Shown here piece after piece: positions 9,013-17,517 of a stretch of 54,813 nt of DNA; the first letter of the stretch is position 1, and every line of letters begins with the position of its first letter. The stretch is from contig CACOTF010000005.1 of NCBI GenBank assembly GCA_902630065.1, positions 1 to 54,813 on the forward strand, in the 5' to 3' direction. The DNA comes from an uncultured Pelagibacteraceae bacterium. Lineage in GTDB: Bacteria > Pseudomonadota > Alphaproteobacteria > Pelagibacterales > Pelagibacteraceae. Under the pieces are notes generated by a model. It ran no database searches. It saw nothing but the letters and a program-made list of their open reading frames with translations, and had not been told where the DNA came from. The position numbers and the translations under genes are program-made.

Positions 9013-9526
9013 ATTTTTAGGATTACTACTAACTTTAATAATAATTTTTATAATCTTGCTCAAAGGATTGAACGTATCTAAAGATTACTCTAACGAGAAT
9101 TTAAAAAGTAAAATAGATTTTTCACTTAATGCAAAAAAATTATTTTCTGATGAAATAATAATTATTTCAGACTTATTTGATAAAAATAGTCCTTCATTGA
9201 TAAATATTTGGGCATCTTGGTGTGCACCATGTAGAGAAGAGCATCAGTTTTTAATGAAATTAAAAGATATGAATATAAATATAATTGGAATTAATTATAA
9301 AGACAGTCCAAAGAATGCAAAAAATTTTTTAAGCTTACTTGGAAATCCTTATTCAGAAGTTATTACCGATAATGATGGAACAAAATCAATAGAATTTGGA
9401 GCCATTGGTGTTCCTGAAACTTTTATTATAAGTGGTAAAACAAATGAGATAATAAAAAAGTATATTGGTCCATTGACTAGCGAAAATATAATAGAAATAA
9501 AAAATTTATTAAAAAAAAATGTCTAA
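8996..9526 (+). CDS. ccmG: Thiol:disulfide interchange protein CcmG/DsbE
   Basis: Membrane-anchored periplasmic thioredoxin-like protein that keeps the CXXCH cysteines of apocytochrome c reduced. The active site WCAPC is near residues 75-79, followed by the thioredoxin pattern IIGINYKD and the cis-proline loop GVPETFII. One N-terminal helix anchors it (LGLLLTLIIIFIILL). A GTG at 8981 in the same frame would add five residues; the ATG at 8996, overlapping the end of ccmF, is preferred. The normal length for the family is about 175-185 residues. Confidence 0.95.
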   Translation: MSKNIKFLGLLLTLIIIFIILLKGLNVSKDYSNENLKSKIDFSLNAKKLFSDEIIIISDLFDKNSPSLINIWASWCAPCREEHQFLMKLKDMNINIIGINYKDSPKNAKNFLSLLGNPYSEVITDNDGTKSIEFGAIGVPETFIISGKTNEIIKKYIGPLTSENIIEIKNLLKKNV

Positions 9527-9878
9527 AATTATAAAACTAATATTGCTGCTATATTTTAGTTTTAGTTTTTCTTATGCTAATGAAATAAGTACTAAAGTAG
9601 ATCAAATAACAAAAAACTTAAGGTGTTTGATATGCCAAGGTCAATCTGTTTACGATTCTCAATCCGATTTTGCAATAAGTATGAAGCTTGTTGTAAAAAA
9701 TAAGATTGATGAAGGTAAAGAGGATGAAGAAATATATGATTATTTAAAAAATAAATACGGAGAATGGATTGTCTATGAACCAGAATTAAACCGAAATACA
9801 TTTTTACTCTGGTCAATACCTTTGATTTTGTTCGCTTTTGGCGGCCTTTTAATTATTAGAAAAGTATCTATAAAGTAG
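9519..9878 (+). CDS. ccmH: Cytochrome c-type biogenesis protein CcmH (CycL)
   Basis: Short CcmH of 119 residues: signal peptide (about 1-20), the redox motif LRCLICQGQS with Cys36 and Cys39, a helical bundle, then one C-terminal membrane helix (about 93-112). It acts with CcmF and CcmG to reduce and present apocytochrome c. It overlaps ccmG by 8 bases. It lacks the TPR-containing CcmI-like half found in fused CcmH proteins, and no separate ccmI follows. Confidence 0.94.
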   Translation: MSKIIKLILLLYFSFSFSYANEISTKVDQITKNLRCLICQGQSVYDSQSDFAISMKLVVKNKIDEGKEDEEIYDYLKNKYGEWIVYEPELNRNTFLLWSIPLILFAFGGLLIIRKVSIK

Positions 9879-9892
9879 CAAGGATTTTTAAT

Positions 9893-10378
9893 ATGAAGAT
9901 TTTAATTAAAACTTTAATAATTTCATTTCTTGCTATCTCATTTTCTAATGCAGAAAATAAATGGAGTTTTTACACTGGCATGTTCGATTTCAGCGATGAT
10001 GGTAAGAGAGCAAATCTATTTGGTGCCGAATATATAAATTTTAATGCTAGCAAAGATATTTTCTTAGGAAATGTTCAGCCTGTGACAGGTGCAATGATAA
10101 CAGCTGATGATGCATTATATATTTATACAGGTTATCAATTAAATCAAAAATCTAATTCAACTACTTTCTCTCCTAGTTTTGCAATTGGATATTACGACGA
10201 AGGAGATGGCAAGGATTTAGGTCACGAAATTGAATTTAAGACACAAATACAGATATTATTTGACATTTCATCTAATTCTGAATTAGGTATTTCTTATAAT
10301 CATATTTCTAATGCGAGTCTTGGAAATAAAAATCCTGGGGCAAATAGTTATATGTTTAATTTTACAAAAAAATTTTAA
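9893..10378 (+). CDS. PagL-like acyloxyacyl hydrolase family outer-membrane protein
   Basis: A 161-residue protein with a signal peptide (cleavage after SNAEN, near 20) and alternating beta-strand patterns ending in FNFTKKF, typical of small outer-membrane barrels. The segment ISYNHISNASLGNKNPG resembles the active-site strand of PagL lipid A 3-O-deacylases, including the His-x-Ser pair. The acidic third member of the PagL triad is not obvious; an Asn stands roughly where it would be expected, so activity is uncertain. It follows ccmH by 14 bases with an AAGGA ribosome-binding site and may share its transcript. Confidence 0.65.
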   Translation: MKILIKTLIISFLAISFSNAENKWSFYTGMFDFSDDGKRANLFGAEYINFNASKDIFLGNVQPVTGAMITADDALYIYTGYQLNQKSNSTTFSPSFAIGYYDEGDGKDLGHEIEFKTQIQILFDISSNSELGISYNHISNASLGNKNPGANSYMFNFTKKF

Positions 10379-10386
10379 CTTAAGAT

Positions 10387-11541
10387 ATGAGATTAAAAGA
10401 TTGTCATAACTTTTATGACTTTAGAAAATTGGCAAAACAAAAGCTTCCTTCACCAATATTTCATTATATTGATGGGGCTGCGGATGATGAAATAACTTAT
10501 GCAAGAAATAGTAGTGCATTTAATGACGTTGACTTAGTACCAAATGTCTTAAGAGGTGTTGAAAATGTTGATTTGTCGACAACTATTTTTGGAAAAAAAT
10601 TAGATTTGCCTTTTTATTGTTCTCCAACAGCTCTGCAAAGGTTATTCCATTATGAAGGAGAAAGAGCGGTTGGAAAAGCTGCAAAGAAGTTTAACACGAT
10701 GTTTGGTGTTTCGGCATTGGCTACAGTTAGTGTTGAGGAAATTTCATCTTTAATAGACACACCAAAAATGTTTCAGTTTTATTTCCATAAAGACAGAGGA
10801 TTAAATGACTCTTGTTTAGAACGAGCGAAAGCAGCAAAATTTGATGTGATGGCTTTAACTGTTGATACGATAACAGGAGGTAATCGTGAAAGAGATTTAA
10901 GAACTGGATTTACATCACCTCCAAAATTAACACTTTCGAGTTTGTTTAGTTTTGCCACAAAACCAATGTGGGGAATAAATTATTTAACCAAAGGAAAATT
11001 TGAACTACCACATCTTCAAGATTTCGTTAAAGAAGGCACAGACACAAATACTTCAATTGGTAATTATTTTTCTACTATGTTGGATCAATCTATGAACTGG
11101 GACGACGCTGAAAAATTGTGCTCTCAGTGGGGTGGCCATTTCGCCCTTAAGGGAGTTATGAGTGTTGAAGATGCTAAAAGAGCAGTTGATATTGGATGCA
11201 CTGGTATAATGGTATCAAATCATGGAGGAAGACAACTTGATGGATCTAGATCACCTTTCGATCAATTAGCTGAAATTGTTGATGCAGTTGGTGATAAGTT
11301 AGATGTTATTTGTGAAGGTGGATTTCAAAGAGGAACTCATATGTTAAAAGCTTTATCTATGGGTGCAAAAGCTTGTGCTGGTGGAAGATTATATCTTTAT
11401 GCTTTAGCTGCAGCAGGTCAAGAAGGTGTTGAGAGAGCGCTTAACTTATATAAAACTGAATTAGTAAGAGACATGAAATTAATGGGCTGCACAAAGATCA
11501 GTGATCTTAATCGAAATAATTTAAGATTCCGAAATGCATGA
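10387..11541 (+). CDS. FMN-dependent 2-hydroxyacid dehydrogenase/oxidase, copy 1 (LldD family)
   Basis: Member of the FMN alpha-hydroxyacid oxidase family (L-lactate dehydrogenase, glycolate oxidase, mandelate dehydrogenase), 384 residues. The catalytic set is visible: Tyr27 (HYIDG), Tyr132 (FQFYFHKD), Asp160 (LTVDT), Arg167, Lys255 (ALKGV), His279 and Arg282 (SNHGGRQLDG). It oxidises an L-2-hydroxyacid to the 2-oxoacid. At residue 314 a Gln (GGFQRGT) replaces the Arg that usually contacts the FMN phosphate, while Arg334 is kept. The next gene is a paralogue overlapping it by 4 bases. The exact substrate is not readable. Confidence 0.9.
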   Translation: MRLKDCHNFYDFRKLAKQKLPSPIFHYIDGAADDEITYARNSSAFNDVDLVPNVLRGVENVDLSTTIFGKKLDLPFYCSPTALQRLFHYEGERAVGKAAKKFNTMFGVSALATVSVEEISSLIDTPKMFQFYFHKDRGLNDSCLERAKAAKFDVMALTVDTITGGNRERDLRTGFTSPPKLTLSSLFSFATKPMWGINYLTKGKFELPHLQDFVKEGTDTNTSIGNYFSTMLDQSMNWDDAEKLCSQWGGHFALKGVMSVEDAKRAVDIGCTGIMVSNHGGRQLDGSRSPFDQLAEIVDAVGDKLDVICEGGFQRGTHMLKALSMGAKACAGGRLYLYALAAAGQEGVERALNLYKTELVRDMKLMGCTKISDLNRNNLRFRNA

Positions 11542-12689
11542 GCTTAAAGAATTGTTATAATTTTGAAGATTTTAGAAAGCTAGCCAAAAAAAAACTTCCA
11601 GCTCCAATTTTTCATTACATTGATGGTGGTGCAGATGATGAAACCACTTTAAAAAGAAATACAAATTCATTTGATGATTGTGACTTAATCCCTAATATTC
11701 TTAGAAGCGTAGGAGAACCAGATTTATCAACCACAGTTTTTGGTAGAAAAATAGATATGCCAATTTTTTTATCACCTACTGCTATGCAAAGTTTATATCA
11801 TCCTGATGGAGATAAAGCTTCAGCTAGAGCTGCAGAAAAATTTGGTACAATGTATAGCATGTCAACAATGGCTTCATTTTCGATTGAGGAAATTGCTAAC
11901 ATATCAAGTGGACCAAAATTATTTCAACTTTATATCCATAAAGATAAATCATTTACTGATGATTTGATTGATAGGTGTAAAAGAGCAAACTTTGACGGTT
12001 TATGCTTAACCGTTGATACTTTGGTTGCGGGAAATAGAGAAAGAGATCATAGAACTGGTTTTACAACTCCTCCTAAATTCACATTAGAAAGTATAATGAA
12101 TTTCGCGATGAGACCAGGATGGTTATTCAGATATTTTATGAATAAGAAATTTGAACTTGCAAATATTAAACACAAAACTGACAAGGGAACTAACATTACA
12201 AAATCCGTAATAGACTATGTTAATGAACAGTATGATCCACAAATGAATTGGGAAGATGCAGAATACTGTATAAAAAAGTGGGACGGACCTTTTGCCTTGA
12301 AGGGTGTAATGTCTGTAGAGGATGCAAAGAGAGCAGTTGATATTGGTTGTACAGCAATAATAATATCAAATCATGGAGGAAGACAACTTGATGGATCTAG
12401 AACTCCTTTTGATCAACTAAAGGCTATTTCAGATGCTGTGGGTGATAAACTTGAGATAATTTTAGATGGAGGTGTTAGACGGGGAACTCATGTTCTCAAG
12501 GCTTTAGCTGCAGGTGCTACTGCTTGTAGTTTTGGTAAAGCTTTTTTGTTCAGTTTAGGAGCAGGTGGTCAGCAAGGAGTAGAGAGGCTGCTTCAAAATA
12601 TGCACGATGAAATTAGAAGAAATATGATCCTTATGGGCTGCAAAAGTGTAAAAGAGTTAGATAGATCAAAGATAATTTACCGAAATTAA
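11538..12689 (+). CDS. FMN-dependent 2-hydroxyacid dehydrogenase/oxidase, copy 2 (LldD family)
   Basis: Tandem paralogue of the preceding gene, 383 residues, collinear over its full length. Catalytic residues are intact: Tyr27, Tyr132 (FQLYIHKD), Asp160, Arg167, Lys255, His279 and Arg282 (SNHGGRQLDG). Unlike copy 1 it keeps Arg314 (DGGVRRGT) but has Lys334 where the second FMN-phosphate Arg is expected. It shares ATGA overlap with copy 1, so the two are coupled. They may form a mixed oligomer or act on different L-2-hydroxyacids; this is inference. An 89-base AT-rich gap follows. Confidence 0.9.
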   Translation: MSLKNCYNFEDFRKLAKKKLPAPIFHYIDGGADDETTLKRNTNSFDDCDLIPNILRSVGEPDLSTTVFGRKIDMPIFLSPTAMQSLYHPDGDKASARAAEKFGTMYSMSTMASFSIEEIANISSGPKLFQLYIHKDKSFTDDLIDRCKRANFDGLCLTVDTLVAGNRERDHRTGFTTPPKFTLESIMNFAMRPGWLFRYFMNKKFELANIKHKTDKGTNITKSVIDYVNEQYDPQMNWEDAEYCIKKWDGPFALKGVMSVEDAKRAVDIGCTAIIISNHGGRQLDGSRTPFDQLKAISDAVGDKLEIILDGGVRRGTHVLKALAAGATACSFGKAFLFSLGAGGQQGVERLLQNMHDEIRRNMILMGCKSVKELDRSKIIYRN

Positions 12690-12778
12690 ATATTTTTTAT
12701 AAATAATTTTTATTATTATTTTCAATTTAAATAAATAGACATGAAGTTGCTTTTCAGTTAGTTTGTCGACGAAAAATT

Positions 12779-13948
12779 ATGATTGAATTAGCAAAAGCAT
12801 TAGATCGTTTAGGAACTGAAAGTGCATTTTCTGTTCTAGCAGAAGCAAAAAAATTAGAAGCACAAGGCAAACCTATGATTCATTTAGGTCTAGGACAACC
12901 TGACTTTAAAACTCCAAAACATGTTGTTGAAGCTGCAAAAAAAGCTCTAGATGATGGTCATCATGGTTATGTTTTATCAAATGGAATTCCAGAATGTCGA
13001 GAAGCTGTGGCAAGATGGGTCAAGAGACTTTACAATGCTGATATTGATCCAAATAGAGTTTTAATAATGCCAGGTGGTAAACCTACAATGTATTATGCAA
13101 TTACTTGTTATGGTGAACCAGGTGTTGAAATAATTCATCCAACTCCAGCTTTTCCAATTTATGAGTCAATGATTAATTATTCTGGTGCAAAAGCTGTTCC
13201 ATATGATTTAACTGAGGATAAAGATTTAAAATTTGATCCAGACAAAATTCTGTCTTTAATAACTGACAAAACTAGACTTTTAATTCTAATAAATCCAAAC
13301 AACCCAACTGGAAGCTTTGTTGAAAAACCTGCAATTGACTACTTAGCAAAAGAATTAGAAAAACATCCGCAGGTCACGATTTTAAGTGATGAAATTTATA
13401 GTAGACAAATTTTTGATTATAAAGAAATGCCGACTTTCTTTAATTATCCTAACCTAAGAGATAGATTAATTGTTCTTGAGGGTTGGAGTAAAGCATATTC
13501 TATGACTGGATGGAGACTTGGTTGGAGTTACTGGCCAGAGCATTTGGTTGAACATGTAAACAAACTTTTGATTAATAGTGTATCATGTGTAAATGCAGCA
13601 GCCCAATATGCTGGTATAGCTGCATTAGATGGTCCAGAAGATTCTATTAAAGATATGTTAGACAAATTTACATTAAGAAGAAATTTAATTCACAAAGGAT
13701 TAAATGATTTACCAGGAGTTGAGTGTAGTTTGCCGGGAGGAGCTTTCTATGCTTTTCCGAATATAAAAGGGACTGGCATGAATGGATCTGAGTTTTGCAA
13801 AAAAGCTATGCATGAAGCTGGGGTTGCGATTGTTCCTGGCACTGCGTTTGGTAAAACTTGTAATGATTACGTTAGATTTAGTTTTGCCGCATCTAGAGAT
13901 AATATAATGCAAGCCTTAGAAAATATAGGCAAGATGCTTTCTAAATAA
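12779..13948 (+). CDS. Class I/II PLP-dependent aminotransferase
   Basis: Fold-type I aminotransferase of 389 residues, AspC/DapL-like subgroup. The PLP Schiff-base lysine is Lys238 in EGWSKAYSMTGWRLGW, with Asn175 (NPNNPTG), Asp204 and Tyr207 (LSDEIYS) for cofactor binding and Arg near the C-terminus (YVRFSFA) for the substrate carboxylate. It probably interconverts 2-oxoacids and amino acids. Surrounding hydroxyacid dehydrogenases suggest it uses their 2-oxoacid products, possibly glyoxylate or pyruvate; specificity cannot be told from the sequence. Confidence 0.88.
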   Translation: MIELAKALDRLGTESAFSVLAEAKKLEAQGKPMIHLGLGQPDFKTPKHVVEAAKKALDDGHHGYVLSNGIPECREAVARWVKRLYNADIDPNRVLIMPGGKPTMYYAITCYGEPGVEIIHPTPAFPIYESMINYSGAKAVPYDLTEDKDLKFDPDKILSLITDKTRLLILINPNNPTGSFVEKPAIDYLAKELEKHPQVTILSDEIYSRQIFDYKEMPTFFNYPNLRDRLIVLEGWSKAYSMTGWRLGWSYWPEHLVEHVNKLLINSVSCVNAAAQYAGIAALDGPEDSIKDMLDKFTLRRNLIHKGLNDLPGVECSLPGGAFYAFPNIKGTGMNGSEFCKKAMHEAGVAIVPGTAFGKTCNDYVRFSFAASRDNIMQALENIGKMLSK

Positions 13949-13985
13949 ACTGTATTTTTAATCAATATTTTTGTATTATTAAAGA

Positions 13986-15359
13986 ATGAACGAAACCGTC
14001 CAAGCAGAATTAAAAAAGATATTTAACGGAAGATTTTCTACTTCCGAGTCTACTCGTGCAAATTATGCACGAGGGGAAGATACCTATAATCCAATATTAT
14101 CGAAGGCAGTTGTATTTCCAGAAACTAATGAAGAAGTTTCAAAAATTCTAAAAATTTGTAACGAGCATAAAATTCCAGTGGTTCCATTTGGAACCGGCAC
14201 ATCTCTTGAAGGCCATGTTGTTGGAAATCAAAATGGTATTACGATTTCTTTAGAAAAAATGAATAAAGTTTTAAGTGTAAATGCTGAGGATTTTGACTGC
14301 AGAGTGCAAGCAAATGTAACAAGAAAGCAATTAAATGAATTTTTAAGAGAAGATGGAGTATTTTTTCCAATAGATCCTGGTGCGGATGCTGCACTCGGTG
14401 GAATGGCATCTACTTCAGCTTCAGGAACAATGGCAGTGAAATATGGAACAATGAGAACAGTTATTTCTGGCTTAACAGTTGTTTTACCAAATGGAGACAT
14501 AATTAAAACTGGTGCAAGAACTAAAAAAACTTCTGCGGGATATAACTTAACTAATTTGTTTATTGGATCTGAGGGAACTTTAGGAATTATTACAGAAGTT
14601 CAATTAAGATTATCACCAATACCTGAGAGCATAATGAGTGCAGTTTGCTATTTTCCAGATTTAGACTCAGCAGTAAAGACTGCGCAAGAAGTTATTCAGT
14701 ATGGTGTTCCAATTGCAAGAATTGAAATGTTAAACAAAGATCAAATGGAAATTAGCATTAAATATTCAAAGTTAGAAAACATCAAAGCATCACCAACTTT
14801 ATTCTTTGAATTCCATGGCAGTGAGCTATCGAATAACGAGTCTATTAAAGTTGTTGAAGAATTATCAAAAAATAATGGTGGAAGTGATTTTCAATGGGCA
14901 TCTTCTCCCGAAGAACAAAAAATACTGTGGAAAGCAAGACATGATGTATACTATTCAGTAAAAGCTTTAGGTCATGATATGAAAGTGTATTCCACAGATG
15001 TTTGCGTACCAATTTCAAAGTTAGTTGAGTGTATTTCATGGGCAGAAAAAGAAGTTAAAAAGTTAGGTCTAACTGCACCAATGGTTGGTCATGTTGGAGA
15101 TGGAAATTTTCATTCTATAATATTGTATGATCCTGATGATGAAGAAAAACAAAAAAAAATTAGGCAGTACAGCGATGATTTAATTAACAAAGCTTTAGAG
15201 TTAGAGGGAACAATTACAGGAGAACATGGAATTGGTCTTCAAAAAAAACATTACCTTTTAAGAGAGCATCCAGATAATTTGCCAGTGATGAAAGCTATTA
15301 AACGAAGTATTGATGTAAACAATATCATGAATCCTGGTAAGGTTTTTGATCTAAATTAA
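13986..15359 (+). CDS. FAD-linked oxidase, GlcD / D-lactate dehydrogenase (Dld) type
   Basis: A 457-residue flavoprotein of the FAD-PCMH / FAD-oxidase C-terminal family (GlcD, cytochrome-type D-lactate dehydrogenase, D-2-hydroxyglutarate dehydrogenase). The FAD-binding pattern VVPFGTGTSLEGHVVG is at about 65-80, with PGADAALGGMASTSASG near 130. The C-terminal domain has GHVGDGNFHS and GEHGIGLQKKHYL, whose histidines are metal or substrate ligands in the family. It likely oxidises a D-2-hydroxyacid. GlcE and GlcF partners are absent nearby, which favours a single-subunit D-lactate-type enzyme. The gyaR-like gene follows 11 bases on. Confidence 0.9.
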   Translation: MNETVQAELKKIFNGRFSTSESTRANYARGEDTYNPILSKAVVFPETNEEVSKILKICNEHKIPVVPFGTGTSLEGHVVGNQNGITISLEKMNKVLSVNAEDFDCRVQANVTRKQLNEFLREDGVFFPIDPGADAALGGMASTSASGTMAVKYGTMRTVISGLTVVLPNGDIIKTGARTKKTSAGYNLTNLFIGSEGTLGIITEVQLRLSPIPESIMSAVCYFPDLDSAVKTAQEVIQYGVPIARIEMLNKDQMEISIKYSKLENIKASPTLFFEFHGSELSNNESIKVVEELSKNNGGSDFQWASSPEEQKILWKARHDVYYSVKALGHDMKVYSTDVCVPISKLVECISWAEKEVKKLGLTAPMVGHVGDGNFHSIILYDPDDEEKQKKIRQYSDDLINKALELEGTITGEHGIGLQKKHYLLREHPDNLPVMKAIKRSIDVNNIMNPGKVFDLN

Positions 15360-15370
15360 TCTAAAACAAA

Positions 15371-16324
15371 ATGAAAAAAATCTTAATCACGAGAAGGCTT
15401 TTAAGATCTTGTGAGGATAAAGCTAAAGAATTATTTGATGCTAACTTTAATTTAAATGATGAACTCTACTCTCAAAAGAAGCTAATAGAAATGAGTGCAG
15501 GCTGTGATGGTATTTTATCAGCTTTAACTGATAAGCTTGATGCAGAAACAATTAATCAATTACCTGATAGTATTAAAATTATATCAAATTTTGCTGTAGG
15601 TTTTGGAAATATAGATTTAGAAGCCGCAAAGAAAAGAGGGATCGCAGTTACAAACACGCCAGATGTTTTAACTGATGCCACTGCTGAAATTGGGGTTTTG
15701 CTGATATTAGGTGCATGCAGAAGAGCATCTGAAGGAATTGAAAAAGCAAGAGAAGGTGGCTGGGTTTGGTCAGCAGATATGTTGATTGGTAAACAATTAA
15801 CAGGCACTAGACTTGGAATACTTGGCATGGGTAGAATTGGTCAAAAAATAGCTAAAATAGCTAAATCTTTAGGTATGATAATTCATTATCACAATCGTTC
15901 AAAATTAAGCAAAGAAAAAGAACAAGGCGCAACTTACCACGACAACTTAAATGATTTGATGAAAGTTTCTGATGTTCTTTCGGTATGTTGTCCCGCATCT
16001 AAAGAGACAATAAATTTAATCAATAAAGATACACTAGAACTATTACCAAAAGGTGCAGTAGTGACCAATGTTGCAAGAGGAGATATTATTGAAGATGAAG
16101 CTTTAATAGATGCTTTAGAAAGAAGAAAAGTTTATGCAGTTGGGCTGGACGTATATAAAAATGAACCAAATTTAAATCCTGGATATCTGAAACACAAAAG
16201 TGCTTTTATTCTCCCTCACCTAGGCAGCGCAACCAAAGAAACTAGAACTGCAATGGCTAATCTGGCCATAGATAATATGGACGAGTTTTTTAAAACTGGT
16301 GGCTGCAAAAATAAAGTTAATTAA
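15371..16324 (+). CDS. D-2-hydroxyacid dehydrogenase (glyoxylate/hydroxypyruvate reductase type)
   Basis: NAD(P)-dependent D-isomer 2-hydroxyacid dehydrogenase, 317 residues, close in pattern to glyoxylate/hydroxypyruvate reductase (GyaR/GRHPR). Nucleotide-binding motif GMGRIG is at 152-157. The catalytic triad is Arg236 (NVARGD), Glu265 (KNEP) and His283 (PHLGSAT). It reduces glyoxylate or hydroxypyruvate to glycolate or glycerate, or the reverse. It is next to a GlcD-type oxidase, so the pair could cycle between glyoxylate and glycolate or supply D-glycerate; inference from context. Confidence 0.9.
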   Translation: MKKILITRRLLRSCEDKAKELFDANFNLNDELYSQKKLIEMSAGCDGILSALTDKLDAETINQLPDSIKIISNFAVGFGNIDLEAAKKRGIAVTNTPDVLTDATAEIGVLLILGACRRASEGIEKAREGGWVWSADMLIGKQLTGTRLGILGMGRIGQKIAKIAKSLGMIIHYHNRSKLSKEKEQGATYHDNLNDLMKVSDVLSVCCPASKETINLINKDTLELLPKGAVVTNVARGDIIEDEALIDALERRKVYAVGLDVYKNEPNLNPGYLKHKSAFILPHLGSATKETRTAMANLAIDNMDEFFKTGGCKNKVN

Positions 16325-16418
16325 CAATCTCAAGTTGTAATTGGTATTTAAAATTATTCTAACTTTCTAGACATATTTTTTTTTTCATTTTAAGATTTAA
16401 CTTTAAAAAATTAATTTT

Positions 16419-16425
16419 AGAGAGG
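16419..16425 (+). promoter_or_regulatory. Strong ribosome-binding site of the alcohol dehydrogenase gene
   Basis: A purine-rich GAGAGGG lies about 6 bases before the ATG at 16432. Most genes in this window have no recognisable Shine-Dalgarno sequence, so this marks the alcohol dehydrogenase as efficiently translated. The preceding 107-base gap is AT-rich and must hold any promoter for this transcript, but no convincing -35/-10 pair is clear. Confidence 0.5.
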
Positions 16426-16431
16426 GAAATA

Positions 16432-17493
16432 ATGAAAGCACAGGTTTTACATAAGTACGACCCAGAAATGAAAGAGGGAACTTGGGTCACAAATCAAGAA
16501 ATGCCTGATCCAAAAATAGAAAAGGCTTCTGATGTAATAGTTAAAATTGGTGCAGCTGGTGTTTGCAGAACTGATTTACACATAATTGAAGGAGTTTGGA
16601 AACATATTCAAGATCCAGACGGAAAACTACTTCCTTGCGTTATGGGTCACGAAAATGCTGGTTGGATAGAAGATGTTGGAAAAGATGTTACAGAATTTAA
16701 AAAAGGAGATCCAGTAATTTTGCACCCACTTATATCTGGAACAGATGGGACGTGTCTTGACTGTAGAAGAGGTAACGACATGCATGCCGCCGCTGGAGCT
16801 TTCCCAGGGTTAAGTATTAAAGAAGGTGGATATTCAGAACTTTTAAAAACAAGTGTGAGAAATTTAATTAAATTGCCAACAGTATTGGCACCTAAAGATG
16901 TTGCTCCATTTTCTGATGCTGGTTTAACAGCTTATAGAGTTGTGAAAAAAGCTACTAGACATTTACTTCCTGGTCAAAGTTGTACAATCATAGGTGCAGG
17001 AGGTTTAGGGCATATTGCTATTCAATGTTTAAAAGCAATGTGTGCAGCAGATATAATTATTGTAGAGAAATCAGAAAAAGCTCTTAAACATGCAATGGAG
17101 TTGGGCGGAGATCACGGAGTTTTGATTGACGGAAACGAAATAGAAAAAGTTCAAGAGTTAACCAAGGGAAAAGGTTCTGAGGCTGTAATTGATTTCGTTG
17201 GTGAGAAAGGATCGACTGCAATGGGAATTCAAATGACTTCAAATGGAGGTTTTTATTATATTGTAGGTTATGGAGAGGAGATCAAATCTTTAGCCGTAGA
17301 TTTAATAATATCTGAAAAAACAATAGTCGGAAATTTAGTAGGAACGTGGTCTGAATTATACGAGCTCATGGAATTAGCTGACAGAGGTAAAGTCAAGCTA
17401 TCTATGCAGGAATATAAATTAGATGATGCTAACAAGGCGCTACATGATCTTAATGACGGAAAAGTCAAAGGTCGTGCAGTGTTAGTTCCATAA
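16432..17493 (+). CDS. Zinc-type NAD(P)-dependent alcohol dehydrogenase, structural zinc site reduced
   Basis: Medium-chain alcohol dehydrogenase of 353 residues. Catalytic zinc ligands are visible at Cys45 (GVCRTDLH) and His73-Glu74 (GHENAGW). The Rossmann motif GAGGLGHIAIQ is near 190-200, followed by an acidic residue in IIIVEKSE that favours NAD over NADP. The lobe that normally has four cysteines for structural zinc reads GTDGTCLDCRRGNDMHA, with only Cys108 and Cys111, so that zinc is probably lost. Placed between hydroxyacid dehydrogenases and a carbohydrate/polyol-type ABC importer, it may oxidise the imported alcohol; inference. Confidence 0.88.
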   Translation: MKAQVLHKYDPEMKEGTWVTNQEMPDPKIEKASDVIVKIGAAGVCRTDLHIIEGVWKHIQDPDGKLLPCVMGHENAGWIEDVGKDVTEFKKGDPVILHPLISGTDGTCLDCRRGNDMHAAAGAFPGLSIKEGGYSELLKTSVRNLIKLPTVLAPKDVAPFSDAGLTAYRVVKKATRHLLPGQSCTIIGAGGLGHIAIQCLKAMCAADIIIVEKSEKALKHAMELGGDHGVLIDGNEIEKVQELTKGKGSEAVIDFVGEKGSTAMGIQMTSNGGFYYIVGYGEEIKSLAVDLIISEKTIVGNLVGTWSELYELMELADRGKVKLSMQEYKLDDANKALHDLNDGKVKGRAVLVP

Positions 17494-17503
17494 TTAACAA
17501 CAA

Positions 17504-17510
17504 AGAGAGG
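17504..17510 (+). promoter_or_regulatory. Strong ribosome-binding site of the ABC solute-binding protein gene
   Basis: AGAGAGG ends 7 bases before the ATG at 17518, in the 24-base gap after the alcohol dehydrogenase. Together with the hairpin after the gene, it points to high-level production of the binding protein. Confidence 0.5.
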
Positions 17511-17517
17511 AAAAAAG

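Noticed and set aside
12690-12778. Promoter or riboswitch in the gap before the aminotransferase gene
   Set aside because: Only AT-rich sequence is seen, with no stable hairpin and no convincing -35/-10 pair.
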